From Bacteroidales bacterium UBA5833 (GTDB lineage: Bacteria > Bacteroidota > Bacteroidia > Bacteroidales > Lentimicrobiaceae): a DNA stretch of 21,727 nt. The stretch covers positions 1-21,727 of the forward strand of contig DJGZ01000027.1 in NCBI GenBank assembly GCA_002433025.1, in the 5' to 3' direction. How positions within the stretch are numbered: the first letter of the stretch is position 1; every line of letters starts with the position of its first letter. A model generated the notes under the pieces. That model was not told the origin of the DNA. It did not search any database and saw nothing but the letters and a program-made list of their open reading frames with translations. Positions 14,906-21,727 of the stretch are shown here, piece by piece. A program made the position numbers and the translations under genes.

Positions 14906-15691
14906 TCAGAATCTTACCAGTTTCCATTGGCCGTCATCGCTCAGGGCGAATTCGGCCGTGTATTTTTGCCCGTCATCACCGGTAAACTCATACAATGCAT
15001 AGATGGGTGTGGATATTTTGAGTTTCCTGTTTTTGAAGGCTTTGGAATACTCACTCATATAAGGTTTGATTTCTCTGAAAGCGTCCTTGTAGATTTCCTG
15101 ACTGTGGGGTGTAAGCATTTGTTTCAGCAGGCTGGTATCGGCACGGGCAAATGCTTCTTCCACGGTTTCGGCAGCCTGGCGCGGATCGCCTGTTTCTACC
15201 GGGGTTTCCGTAACGGTTTCTTCGGGAACGGAATCGTCAACCGAAACAATTCCCGGGATATCGGCACCCGTCAGCCCGCCATCATCCTGGCCGGGGATGG
15301 GGGGATCATCGCCCAGAAAATACAGGGCGGTTAACCCGGCAACGGCCAGCAACACGAATAGCAGCAGGGTTTTCCGGAAACATCCGCCCTTCTTTTTGCG
15401 TTTTACCGGAGGAGTAGCCGGCGGGGCATTACAGGCAGGGGGTGCAGGGGGTATGGTGTTTTGTGGGTATCCGGCTGTCGGCGCTGCCGGCGGGGGAGGA
15501 ACGGACGCGGGGCCGCTCACGACGCTGCCGATGGAAGCGCCGCAATGGGCGCAGAACTTTTCGTTTCCGGTAACCGGCTTATGACAAACGGGGCAGGCAC
15601 CTGTACCGGGTGCACTGAGTTGGGTGCCGCATTTACTGCAGAACTTTGAACCTGCCTTTAACGTGTTGCCGCAATTGCTGCAGAATGGCAT
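14906..15691 (-). CDS. Zinc-ribbon membrane protein
   Basis: The 261-residue protein has four parts. Two N-terminal zinc ribbons come first (CSNCG/CSKCG with C4, C7, C18, C21; CPVCH/CAHCG with C33, C36, C47, C50). A Pro/Ala-rich linker (about 61-96) follows, then a basic patch KRKKKGGCFRK and a single membrane helix (about 108-126, TLLLFVLLAVAGLTALYF). The extracytoplasmic C-terminal domain of about 130 residues ends YTAEFALSDDGQWKLVRF, which resembles the small NTF2-like or DUF4878-type domains seen in such proteins. Topology would be ribbons inside, domain outside. Function is unknown, and a sensing or scaffolding role is inference. It is the first gene of a minus-strand operon, with the phospholipase-like gene 12 bases downstream. 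Confidence 0.75.
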   Translation of the reverse strand: MPFCSNCGNTLKAGSKFCSKCGTQLSAPGTGACPVCHKPVTGNEKFCAHCGASIGSVVSGPASVPPPPAAPTAGYPQNTIPPAPPACNAPPATPPVKRKKKGGCFRKTLLLFVLLAVAGLTALYFLGDDPPIPGQDDGGLTGADIPGIVSVDDSVPEETVTETPVETGDPRQAAETVEEAFARADTSLLKQMLTPHSQEIYKDAFREIKPYMSEYSKAFKNRKLKISTPIYALYEFTGDDGQKYTAEFALSDDGQWKLVRF

Positions 15692-16263
15692 ATCTGTATG
15701 GAGTTGATCTTACTGAACCTGTTGACTTACCGGGAGCAATTTATAAAAAATACTCAGATTTTTCAGAAAATAATATGATCATATCCGGAAAGGCCGGCAA
15801 AGGGGGGGGTTCATTATCTGATGTGCCTGAGTTAAAGAAATATTTTGAAACCTGCAGTGTGGTTTCTGAAAGCTTTTCACAGAGATACATAAAGATATAC
15901 AGGAAAAATTTTGCTATCAAAGAGACATATCTATTGTTTCTTACCATTGAAATCTCCTTGATGTCTTTTTAAGAGTTTCTAATAAATCATTTATAATCCT
16001 GCCAGCGCAGCTTAAAAATATAAAGAGATCATTTTTAAATATATACCTGACCCCGGCTGGGTCGTATGTATTTTATTTCATCGTTTCAAATTGATGATTC
16101 ATGGTTGATGAATATAATGGTATTTTATTATCAGATGGTTGCATAGACATGCGACCCCGCTGGGGTCGTATATTATTATTTAACACTCTTCTATAAACAT
16201 GTGACTCCTCCGGAGTCAGAATTTTGATTCAAATTTATATGTTAACCTGCAGAGGTGAATCAT
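15692..16263. repeat. Gene-free stretch with GACCCC-type palindromes
   Basis: There is no supported gene. A G-run of eight lies near 15803. Three related palindromes share similar flanks: GACCC-cggct-GGGTC (16049-16063), GACCCC-gct-GGGGTC (16153-16167, preceded by CATAGACATGC) and TGACTCC-tcc-GGAGTCA (16202-16218, preceded by TATAAACATG). The conserved CAT(G)-preceded frame and complementary changes in the arms (GACCCC/GGGGTC versus GACTCC/GGAGTC) mark them as members of one repeat family whose pairing is kept. Confidence 0.6.
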
Positions 16264-16353
16264 ATGCCAATTGAGATAAAGTGTTTTTGTAATTGCGGGT
16301 TTCAGGTAGCGGATTATTTGAGTGGTCTGTGTTTTGTTGACTCTTTTTTTTAA
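16264..16353 (+). pseudogene. Possible zinc-ribbon N-terminal remnant, 29 codons
   Basis: ATG 16264 opens a short frame beginning MPIEIKCFCNCGFQVADYL and ending after SGLCFVDSFF at a T8 run. The opening resembles small zinc-ribbon starts of the form (I/F)xCxCGxxxxVxDxLxGK, with a pair of Cys followed by CG. The frame then stops, so at best this is the beginning of a decayed gene. The match is by eye over about 20 residues, and chance is a real alternative. Confidence 0.2.
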
Positions 16354-16589
16354 TTAATCTCTGCTGTTTTCCGGATTTCGAAGGGAAGAATCAGCAATCG
16401 CGTTGTTGCTTGCGGGAAAATCTCTTATTATTGTTATGCGTTTACCTGATAATCTTTGAATGGAAATGCTGTTTAAAACACATTTCAAACTGTTTTTAAC
16501 CACCCGGAGCTGCCCGGTATGCCCGGGTGTTCCTGCATTCAGGCCCTGTATCGACCTGAAGGTGCTAATAGACAAATAATTATGTGACC
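16354..16589. other. Spacer upstream of the 130-residue gene
   Basis: CACCCGG (16501-16507) pairs with CCGGGTG (16523-16529), with an inner CCCGG, forming a GC-rich hairpin about 60 bases before the next start codon. No promoter box matching TAnnTTTG was found close to it. Nothing else stands out. Confidence 0.3.
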
Positions 16590-16982
16590 ATGCCCGTAGC
16601 ACTTGAATTTCTGAATTTTATCATACCTATCGAAAAAATCGAGTCTCATTATCCCGGTGGATTTTCAGCATTTAAAACCCATTACACCCACCTGATCGGT
16701 GGGCGGGGGTGGTTCGACAATTACCTTGTCAGGGACGGGGCCATGAACCCCATGGATATGGAGTTGCTGACCGGAGAGTGGGAAAGTTATGGTTTGAAGG
16801 GCGCCACGGAAGAGAACGGGGTGATGGTATGGAAGGATTTCTGCGTGACTGATACCTTCGGAGGCCCCACGCTGCCCTGTAACTGGCTGATCGTTGAAAA
16901 CCAATCGGCACGTCACACCGCTGATGTTTGTGATCTGTTGATTCACCGCGATAATGTGGCAGACATGCTTCAGCCGGAATAA
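16590..16982 (+). CDS. Conserved hypothetical protein, 130 residues
   Basis: This small soluble protein begins MPVALEFLNFIIPIEKIESH. It contains clear blocks, YPGGFSAFK, HLIGGRGWFDNYLVRDGAMNPMDM, a central EEWESYGL-like stretch, VWKDFCV and FGGPTLPCNWL, that look like a conserved family of unknown function; I recall similar hypothetical proteins but no name. ATG 16590 is preferred because the upstream GTG 16584 has no better context and ATG 16582 runs into a stop at once. No signal peptide, membrane segment or recognisable catalytic motif is present, although the Gly/Asp/Trp-rich core is unusual for so short a protein. It is a single gene with about 400 bases after it. Confidence 0.7.
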   Translation: MPVALEFLNFIIPIEKIESHYPGGFSAFKTHYTHLIGGRGWFDNYLVRDGAMNPMDMELLTGEWESYGLKGATEENGVMVWKDFCVTDTFGGPTLPCNWLIVENQSARHTADVCDLLIHRDNVADMLQPE

Positions 16983-17377
16983 TAACAGGTCCTCCCGATA
17001 AATTTCCGGAGGGTTAAAATGGATTGGGTTCAACAGAAACGATCAGGCGGAGCACTCAGCATAATTATCAGGTAAATGGTGAAAAATCTTTTCTGCCCGG
17101 GTCTTTGCAGGCAGTTAAAATAACCGGCAGCAGTCAGTTATAATGAAAGCCATCGCCGTTCATTATTTTTGTTTTGAATGCGTGGGTTAATTCTTGAGGT
17201 TTTCCGGTTGAATTATTATGTTTGTGAAACGAAATGAAACCTTTACGGAACAGATCCGATTCAAGGGAAGATATTGATTGTGAGTATTGTAAAAGGTCTG
17301 TTTCCGCATGGGTGGCTAACCTACGGGTACGCAGGCATTAAACAATATTATTAATAATCCACATTAGGAAACAGGAG
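16983..17377. other. Gene-free stretch
   Basis: I see nothing supportable in these 395 bases apart from TCCTCCCG / CCGGAGGG complementarity at about 16990-17013, which could form a weak hairpin right after the preceding gene. A strong AGGAG lies directly against the following start codon. Confidence 0.3.
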
Positions 17378-18934
17378 ATGGAAGAAGCATATAACTTTCA
17401 TGGGTACAGAATAACAGAAGATTCACAATTTGTATTCCGGCTTCGCGGGATTGGTGCTGAGCTAACCGGCGAACTAGAAAGAGCAGCCATGGAGTGTCAG
17501 GATGAGAGGAACAGGCTTATTCTATCCCGCCTTAACCGGCTGGTAGAAGAACATCCTGAAATACCGATGTTTAAAAACTACCTTTCGATCGCTTATCATG
17601 TCAGGGGAGAACACCGGAAGGCTGCTGAAATCAACAAACAGCTTTTCAGGGAACATCCCGATTATCTCTTTGCACGCATTAACCAGGCAAATTATCTGAT
17701 CGAAAATGATGAAACGGAAAAGGTACCCGGAGTGCTGGGAGAAACGCTTGAACTCAAATCCCTTTATCCTGAGCGGGAGGTTTTTCACCATGCCGAGTTA
17801 AAGAGTTTTTTGAATGTGGTTATCCGGTATCATGCTGCTTCAGGTGACCTTGAGCCTGCTGAAGAAAAGCTTGATTTGCTGAAGGAGCTTGCTCCCGATG
17901 ATTATGTTACAGAGCAGGCAGAGACTTTCCTATTCGGACTCAGGTTTAATAATGCATTTCTTCATTTGCAGGAACTGCGGAAGTATGCGATAGCGCCTGA
18001 AGTCCTAAAGAAAATTCCTCATCTGGAGAATCAGGCCCCGCCTGTTTTTAAGCATGACGAAATAAATAATCTCTACCAGTTTGGAATACGGATACCCGGC
18101 GACAAACTGGATGAAATACTTGCATTGCCCCGCTTGTCGCTTATTTCCGATCTTGAGGCAGTGTTGCAGGATGCGGTTGACCGTTATGGTTTCTTTCATG
18201 AACTGGATTATAATGAGGAAACCCAGAGTTTTGCCCTGCACGCGCTTTTTTTGCTTGGTGAATTGAAAGCAACAGAGAGTTTACCCCGGATACTGGATTT
18301 TATTGACGCAGACGGGTATTTTCTTGATTTCTGGCTGGACGATCATAAAACCGAAACACTATGGCAAGTGATATATTTACTTGGTTTGAACAATATCAGT
18401 GCTTTACAGCAATTTCTGGTCAAGCCGGGCGTGTACACCTACAGCAAAATGATCGTTGCGGATGCGTTGAGTCAGATCACGCTGAGCCATCCGGAAATGC
18501 GCGACGAAATGCTCCGTGTTTATACAGCTGTCTTTGAAACATTCGCGGAGGCTTCCGTTGAAGATAACCTTGTGGATACGGAGTTTATGGGTCTGGCCAT
18601 TTGCAATGTAATTGACTGCTGCTTGATAGAATTGCTTCCCCTTATTGAAACGCTTTTTGAACGGAAATATGTCGCAGAAGGTATTTGTGGAGACTTTCAG
18701 GATGTGCAGCAAGCTTTTGATGATCCTAACAGGATTAACGTCAGAAACATTCTGCCTGTCAAGGAATTATATCAGCACATCCTCAGCACCTGGAGTGGTT
18801 ATACTGACAAAGTAAAGCAATATACAAATGATTTCGCGGAACCCGCTCAGCCTGCCGTTAAGGTGAAAATCGGCCGGAATGACCCCTGCCCTTGCGGAAG
18901 CGGCAAAAAGTACAAGAAATGCTGCATGAAGTAG
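17378..18934 (+). CDS. TPR/DUF1186-like protein with C-terminal SEC-C motif
   Basis: The 518 residues fall into three parts. About residues 45-190 form TPR-like helical pairs (YLSIAYHVRGEHRKAAEINKQLF and similar). About 225-440 is a helical domain (LDEILALPRLSLISDLEAVL and later LPRILDFIDADGYFLDFWL) that resembles DUF1186. The last 24 residues are a textbook SEC-C zinc-binding tail, IGRNDPCPCGSGKKYKKCC. SEC-C tails, first known from SecA, bind zinc and contact proteins or ribosomes, and they occur on many soluble proteins of unclear role. There is no catalytic motif. The DNA glycosylase gene starts 28 bases after the stop, so the two probably form an operon, though a joint function is not evident. 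Confidence 0.82.
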   Translation: MEEAYNFHGYRITEDSQFVFRLRGIGAELTGELERAAMECQDERNRLILSRLNRLVEEHPEIPMFKNYLSIAYHVRGEHRKAAEINKQLFREHPDYLFARINQANYLIENDETEKVPGVLGETLELKSLYPEREVFHHAELKSFLNVVIRYHAASGDLEPAEEKLDLLKELAPDDYVTEQAETFLFGLRFNNAFLHLQELRKYAIAPEVLKKIPHLENQAPPVFKHDEINNLYQFGIRIPGDKLDEILALPRLSLISDLEAVLQDAVDRYGFFHELDYNEETQSFALHALFLLGELKATESLPRILDFIDADGYFLDFWLDDHKTETLWQVIYLLGLNNISALQQFLVKPGVYTYSKMIVADALSQITLSHPEMRDEMLRVYTAVFETFAEASVEDNLVDTEFMGLAICNVIDCCLIELLPLIETLFERKYVAEGICGDFQDVQQAFDDPNRINVRNILPVKELYQHILSTWSGYTDKVKQYTNDFAEPAQPAVKVKIGRNDPCPCGSGKKYKKCCMK

Positions 18935-18962
18935 TTCCTTTACAGATAATCATAACCTGAAA

Positions 18963-19655
18963 ATGACTTTTGCCGACCGGATCATCGCATTGAACAAGTC
19001 TCTGGATTTTAAGGGAAAACTTCCCGAAGGAATCAGCGTGATGAACCCCTTCGGCGGGAACAGTGAATCCCTGGCTGTTTCCTCTTTATTCTACAAAACA
19101 TTTTATAACGACAACCGGAAACGACGCCTGATCCTTGGGATAAATCCGGGCAGGTTTGGGGCAGGGGTAACGGGTATTCCTTTCACCGATACAAAACGGC
19201 TTAAAAATGAGTGCGGCTTATCTTATTCCGGTAATGAAACCCATGAGCCTTCCTCTGTATTTGTTTATGACGTGATTGCCGGTTATGGCGGGGTATATAA
19301 ATTTTACGCGGATTTTTACATCAATTCGGTTTGTCCGCTCGGATTTACCATCCGTGACTGGAAAGGCAGGGAGAAAAACTATAATTATTACGATAGCAGG
19401 GAGTTAACGGAAGCGGTTTACGAATTCATCGTTGATAATATCAGAAAGCAGATCACAACCGGCATAGAAACTGACAGGTGTTTTTGTTTCGGAACAGGTA
19501 AAAATGAGCAGTTTCTCCGGGAGCTGAATGAAGAATATGGATTTTTCGGCAACATCATTGCCCTTGAGCACCCCAGGTATATCATGCAATACAAGGCAAA
19601 ACGGAAACAGTATTACATCGAAAAGTATTTAAACGCATTTGGCCTGACCGGCTAA
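18963..19655 (+). CDS. SMUG2-type uracil-DNA glycosylase family protein
   Basis: The 230-residue protein carries the features of the SMUG2/DUF4918 branch of the uracil-DNA glycosylase superfamily. Motif A reads RLILGINPGRFGAGVTGIPF (residues 55-74) with N61 in the catalytic position, and motif B reads EHPRYIMQYKAKRK near 202-215 with H203. Enzymes of this branch remove deaminated bases such as uracil from DNA, opening base-excision repair. The length is normal for the family. It follows the SEC-C gene after 28 bases on the same strand and was probably co-transcribed with it. No other repair gene is visible nearby. Confidence 0.85.
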   Translation: MTFADRIIALNKSLDFKGKLPEGISVMNPFGGNSESLAVSSLFYKTFYNDNRKRRLILGINPGRFGAGVTGIPFTDTKRLKNECGLSYSGNETHEPSSVFVYDVIAGYGGVYKFYADFYINSVCPLGFTIRDWKGREKNYNYYDSRELTEAVYEFIVDNIRKQITTGIETDRCFCFGTGKNEQFLRELNEEYGFFGNIIALEHPRYIMQYKAKRKQYYIEKYLNAFGLTG

Positions 19656-19803
19656 GCGATGAAAATTCTTTATCATAGGCCAGGGCAAATCCCGGATCAT
19701 AAAATTGTTAAAACCCGCCTTAAAAACAACCAGGCAATGCAAATGTCGCTTAATAAATTTGAACAGATTTGTGTTTAAATTGGGGTAATAAATGCATGGA
19801 TTT
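19656..19803. other. Spacer between glycosylase and transposase remnant
   Basis: AT-rich sequence without a gene or clear terminator. Together with the transposase remnant and the repeat that follows, the distance to the next intact gene is about 830 bases. Confidence 0.3.
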
Positions 19804-20161
19804 ATGCGTAAGACCTATAAAAAGCCTGCACCGGCCCCCAAATATATCAGTCCGGCTCAGCTGCCCCCCGAAGGATTTGAGACACCATTCGAGCGTTCAC
19901 TTAACCCGGAAAACCGATGGGTGTTGTTGGCTTGATTGATTCCATGGGATGGGGCATACAATACTTCTCCGGATATTATGTTTGCAGAGAAAAGCTCCAT
20001 TTGACTCATCAATTTTGACAAGCTTTCACAAGAGGCTGGGCATGGATCAGGTAAATGTCATTAATGAACGCATCGTATCGCTAAAGGCCCGGCTTGAATC
20101 CCAACAGGACGATGCTTTGCAACAAGAGGCTAAAGACTCAACAGAATACAATAATCGTTGA
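19804..20161 (+). pseudogene. Degenerate IS1182/IS5-like transposase
   Basis: ATG 19804 opens MRKTYKKPAPAPKYISPAQL, followed by PPEGFETPFERSLNPENRWVLLA and then a TGA. The same frame continues past the stop with LIPWDGAYN, the conserved LIPWD block of this transposase group, so the TGA at 19933-19935 is an internal nonsense mutation. A second piece in another frame (about 19990-20161) reads KAPFDSSILTSFHKRLGMDQ and VNVINERI, matching the FxxFRKRLG...INE segment of the same family. The catalytic DDE part and both inverted ends are missing. This is a fossil with a nonsense mutation, a frameshift or deletion, and a 3' truncation. Confidence 0.75.
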
Positions 20162-20310
20162 CCAGACAATAAGGGATGGATGATTTTTGATGCGAAAGCT
20201 TGTCATACGGACAGGGTCGGATGCCTTACCCCTACCGGGCGGGTTGGCCATGGGTTTTTCAGCAATGTTGATGATGTCTGGAACAATTGCAATGGGGCTG
20301 GAAAGATTAA

Positions 20311-20349
20311 GGTGCATCGCACCGCAATATCATCAGGTGCAGCGCACCG
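20311..20349. repeat. GGTGCATCGCACC / GGTGCAGCGCACC pair, copy 2
   Basis: Units GGTGCATCGCACCG (20311-20324) and CAGGTGCAGCGCACCG (20334-20349) keep the same 25-base period as copy 1 (12731-12771). Here the first unit is followed by CAATATCATC and the second by TGACATTCC, the reverse of copy 1. It lies about 140 bases before the peroxidase gene. Confidence 0.8.
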
Positions 20350-20440
20350 TGACATTCCGGCCGTTACAATCGGTTTGCGAAAGAGCCATAAAGCGGTTTG
20401 CGGGAAATAAATATCCTGAAAACCGGTCATTTATCCCTGA

Positions 20441-20472
20441 TTTGGCATTATCCCGTTCAGTTTGTATTTTTA
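20441..20472 (+). promoter_or_regulatory. Candidate peroxidase promoter
   Basis: TTTG at 20441-20444 and TATTTTTA at 20465-20472 are 20 bases apart, the spacing expected for the Bacteroidota -33 and -7 elements; the -7 box has one mismatch (final A for G). Transcription would start near 20479, giving a very short leader before ATG 20492. Confidence 0.35.
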
Positions 20473-20491
20473 CGGTAACAAAACCCGGATT

Positions 20492-21523
20492 ATGAAAAGA
20501 ACTGTGATTTTTGTGTGCGCGGCGATGTTGCTGGCCGTATCCGCCTGTAAACAAAGGCAAAGTAATCAGGCAGCAGATCTTGAAAGGAAGGCAGACAGCC
20601 TGATGACCCTGGCAAATAACTTTTTTAAACCTTTACCGGCTGAGGCCCTGAATCCTGAGAATCCGCTTACCCCGGAGAAGGTAGCCCTGGGCAAGGCGCT
20701 CTATTACGACAACCGCCTTTCGCTGAACCAGACACAAAGTTGCAATACCTGTCACGACCTGAAGACCTTTGGGGTGGACAACCTGCCCACCAGTCCAGGC
20801 GACAACGGCATGCCGGGCACCCGTAACTCCCCCACGGTGCTGAATGCCGCCCTGCATTTTCTGCAGTTCTGGGATGGCCGTAACAAGGATGTGGAAGAAC
20901 AGGCCGGAGGTCCCGTGATGAACCCCGCCGAAATGAATATGCCCAGCGAGGCCGTGGTGATGGACCGCCTTGCCGCTGACGGCAGATATGTTGAGATGTT
21001 TGCCGCCGCTTTCCCTGAAGAGAAGAATCCCGTCACCTTCACCAATATGCGCAATGCCATCGGCGCCTTCGAAAGGACCCTGTTGACCCCGGCGCGTTTC
21101 GACAAGTTTCTGGCGGGCGACCGGCAGGCCCTTACGGAAGCGGAACTGAACGGGCTGGGCGCCTTTATCGGGACGGGATGCACCGCCTGCCACAACGGTC
21201 CTTTGCTCGGCGGCAATATGTTCCAGAAGTATCCGCTTTTTGGCACACACAAGGAGCACACCGGCAGCGAAGTGGACGATACAGGCAAAATGCAGGTAAC
21301 CAAAAACGAAGCCGACCGCGATCTGTATAAAGTCCCGTCCATGCGGAACGTCGCTGAAACCTGGCCTTACCTGCACGACGGCAGCGTAAAGGAACTCAGC
21401 AAAACCATTGACATCATGGCCCGGGCCGAACTCAACAAAACCCTTACCCCTCAGCAGATCGGCGACATTGAGGCTTTTCTGAAGACCCTTACCGGTGAAG
21501 TGCCGGCGGAGGCGTTGAATTAG
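20492..21523 (+). CDS. Di-haem cytochrome c peroxidase, lipoprotein
   Basis: The enzyme reduces hydrogen peroxide to water with electrons from small cytochromes or quinol-derived carriers, in the cell envelope. The 343-residue protein begins MKRTVIFVCAAMLLAVSAC, a lipoprotein signal with C19 as the acylated cysteine. Two haem-binding motifs are present: CNTCH (84-88, high-spin active-site haem) and CTACH (230-234, electron-transfer haem). The family blocks LGKALYYDNRLS, GTRNSPTVLNAA, FWDGR, GGPVMNPAEM, and LYKVPSMRNVAETWPYLHDG are in normal order. The ATG at 20492 is chosen because the signal peptide begins there; a TTG 30 bases upstream adds no sensible sequence. It belongs to the CcpA/MauG superfamily. 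It is a single gene, with a candidate promoter just upstream. Confidence 0.95.
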   Translation: MKRTVIFVCAAMLLAVSACKQRQSNQAADLERKADSLMTLANNFFKPLPAEALNPENPLTPEKVALGKALYYDNRLSLNQTQSCNTCHDLKTFGVDNLPTSPGDNGMPGTRNSPTVLNAALHFLQFWDGRNKDVEEQAGGPVMNPAEMNMPSEAVVMDRLAADGRYVEMFAAAFPEEKNPVTFTNMRNAIGAFERTLLTPARFDKFLAGDRQALTEAELNGLGAFIGTGCTACHNGPLLGGNMFQKYPLFGTHKEHTGSEVDDTGKMQVTKNEADRDLYKVPSMRNVAETWPYLHDGSVKELSKTIDIMARAELNKTLTPQQIGDIEAFLKTLTGEVPAEALN

Positions 21524-21644
21524 AAAAACATGAACTTGTCTGCTGTCCGGTGAAAATCGGATAACCCGGATTTCCCTTAAAAAGGCAATGGTTCAGATCA
21601 ATCAGGTTGTCTGTTGATGAATCCTGGCCTTATATCACTACACC

Positions 21645-21671
21645 GATGGCACTGTTTCATCCGGTGCCATC
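21645..21671. terminator. Hairpin beside the right-edge frame
   Basis: GATGGCAC (21645-21652) and GTGCCATC (21664-21671) form a perfect 8-pair stem with an 11-base loop. On the minus strand it begins about 6 bases after the stop codon of the partial frame at 21677-21727, a normal place for a terminator. No T-run is present. Confidence 0.3.
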
Positions 21672-21676
21672 ATCAC

Positions 21677-21727
21677 TTATTTCGTACCCGAAAATGTGAT
21701 GGCGCCCCTGAAGGCGGTGTTGTCACG
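21677..21727 (-). CDS. Possible 3' end of a gene entering from the right
   Basis: On the minus strand the last 51 bases read RDNTAFRGAITFSGTK and stop at TAA, with GC-rich third positions like the core genes. The hairpin just beyond the stop supports a gene end. The plus-strand alternative (YHYTDGTVSSGAIITYF and on) has no start codon between its upstream stops and the coding-like part. Sixteen codons are too few for certainty, and no family can be named. Confidence 0.25.
   Translation of the reverse strand, partial: RDNTAFRGAITFSGTK

Noticed and set aside
14543..15334. 263-codon plus-strand frame opposite the phospholipase-like and zinc-ribbon genes
   Set aside because: It is antisense to two well-supported genes and its translation has no domain features. 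It is a shadow of GC-rich codon use.
15646..15972. 108-codon plus-strand frame
   Set aside because: Its first part is antisense to the zinc-ribbon gene start, and the remainder has no recognisable domain and spans a G8 run; an equally long frame exists on the other strand.
20190..20410. Small frame with a hydrophobic stretch (GLAMGFSAMLMMSGTIAMGL)
   Set aside because: It runs through the dispersed 25-base-period repeat, and an alternative frame overlaps it. A membrane peptide is possible but not supported.
20633..21376. 247-codon minus-strand frame opposite the peroxidase
   Set aside because: It is fully antisense to a gene with two haem motifs; the His/Gly-rich translation shows no family features.

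Overview
The window most likely comes from a Bacteroidota chromosome. Candidate promoters carry the TAnnTTTG -7 box of that phylum, recognisable Shine-Dalgarno sequences are scarce, and several genes (RhuM-like protein, SMUG2-type glycosylase, lipoprotein di-haem peroxidase, divergent PEP carboxylase) are types common there. I see no rRNA, tRNA or CRISPR array. A GC-richer, housekeeping-like centre (about 8.6-15.7 kb) lies between AT-richer accessory flanks.

Left accessory part (1-8.1 kb): a membrane protein cut by the left edge; a RhuM-family protein; a small predicted PD-(D/E)XK nuclease; a NYN-domain predicted RNase; an unrecognised helical protein beside a SWIM zinc-finger protein; and a HicB-HicA toxin-antitoxin pair with a palindrome at its promoter. 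The nuclease gene has left two fossils here. One is a frameshifted 5' copy at 1011-1118. The other is an internal piece at 6981-7102 whose differences are mostly synonymous and which stops at the catalytic lysine. A hairpin element occurs beside both the intact gene and the first fossil.

Central part (8.1-15.7 kb): a nested inverted-repeat element, then metK (S-adenosylmethionine synthetase) behind a roughly 160-nt leader that folds on paper into a closed three-way junction. The closing helix competes with an alternative helix that covers the bases just before the metK start codon. I could not match this leader to a SAM riboswitch class I know, and it is the most interesting signal in the window. 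A repeat-rich gap separates metK from the convergent ppc (PEP carboxylase). Next, on the minus strand, is a two-gene operon: a zinc-ribbon membrane protein followed by an exported phospholipase C/P1-nuclease-like protein.

Right part (15.7-21.7 kb): palindromic repeats, a short orphan conserved protein, an operon of a TPR/DUF1186-like/SEC-C protein with a SMUG2-type DNA glycosylase, a degenerate transposase, and a lipoprotein di-haem cytochrome c peroxidase. A minus-strand gene may enter from the right edge. A two-unit 25-bp-period repeat (GGTGCATCGCACCG / GGTGCAGCGCACCG) occurs both beside the phospholipase-like gene and upstream of the peroxidase, with its spacers exchanged.
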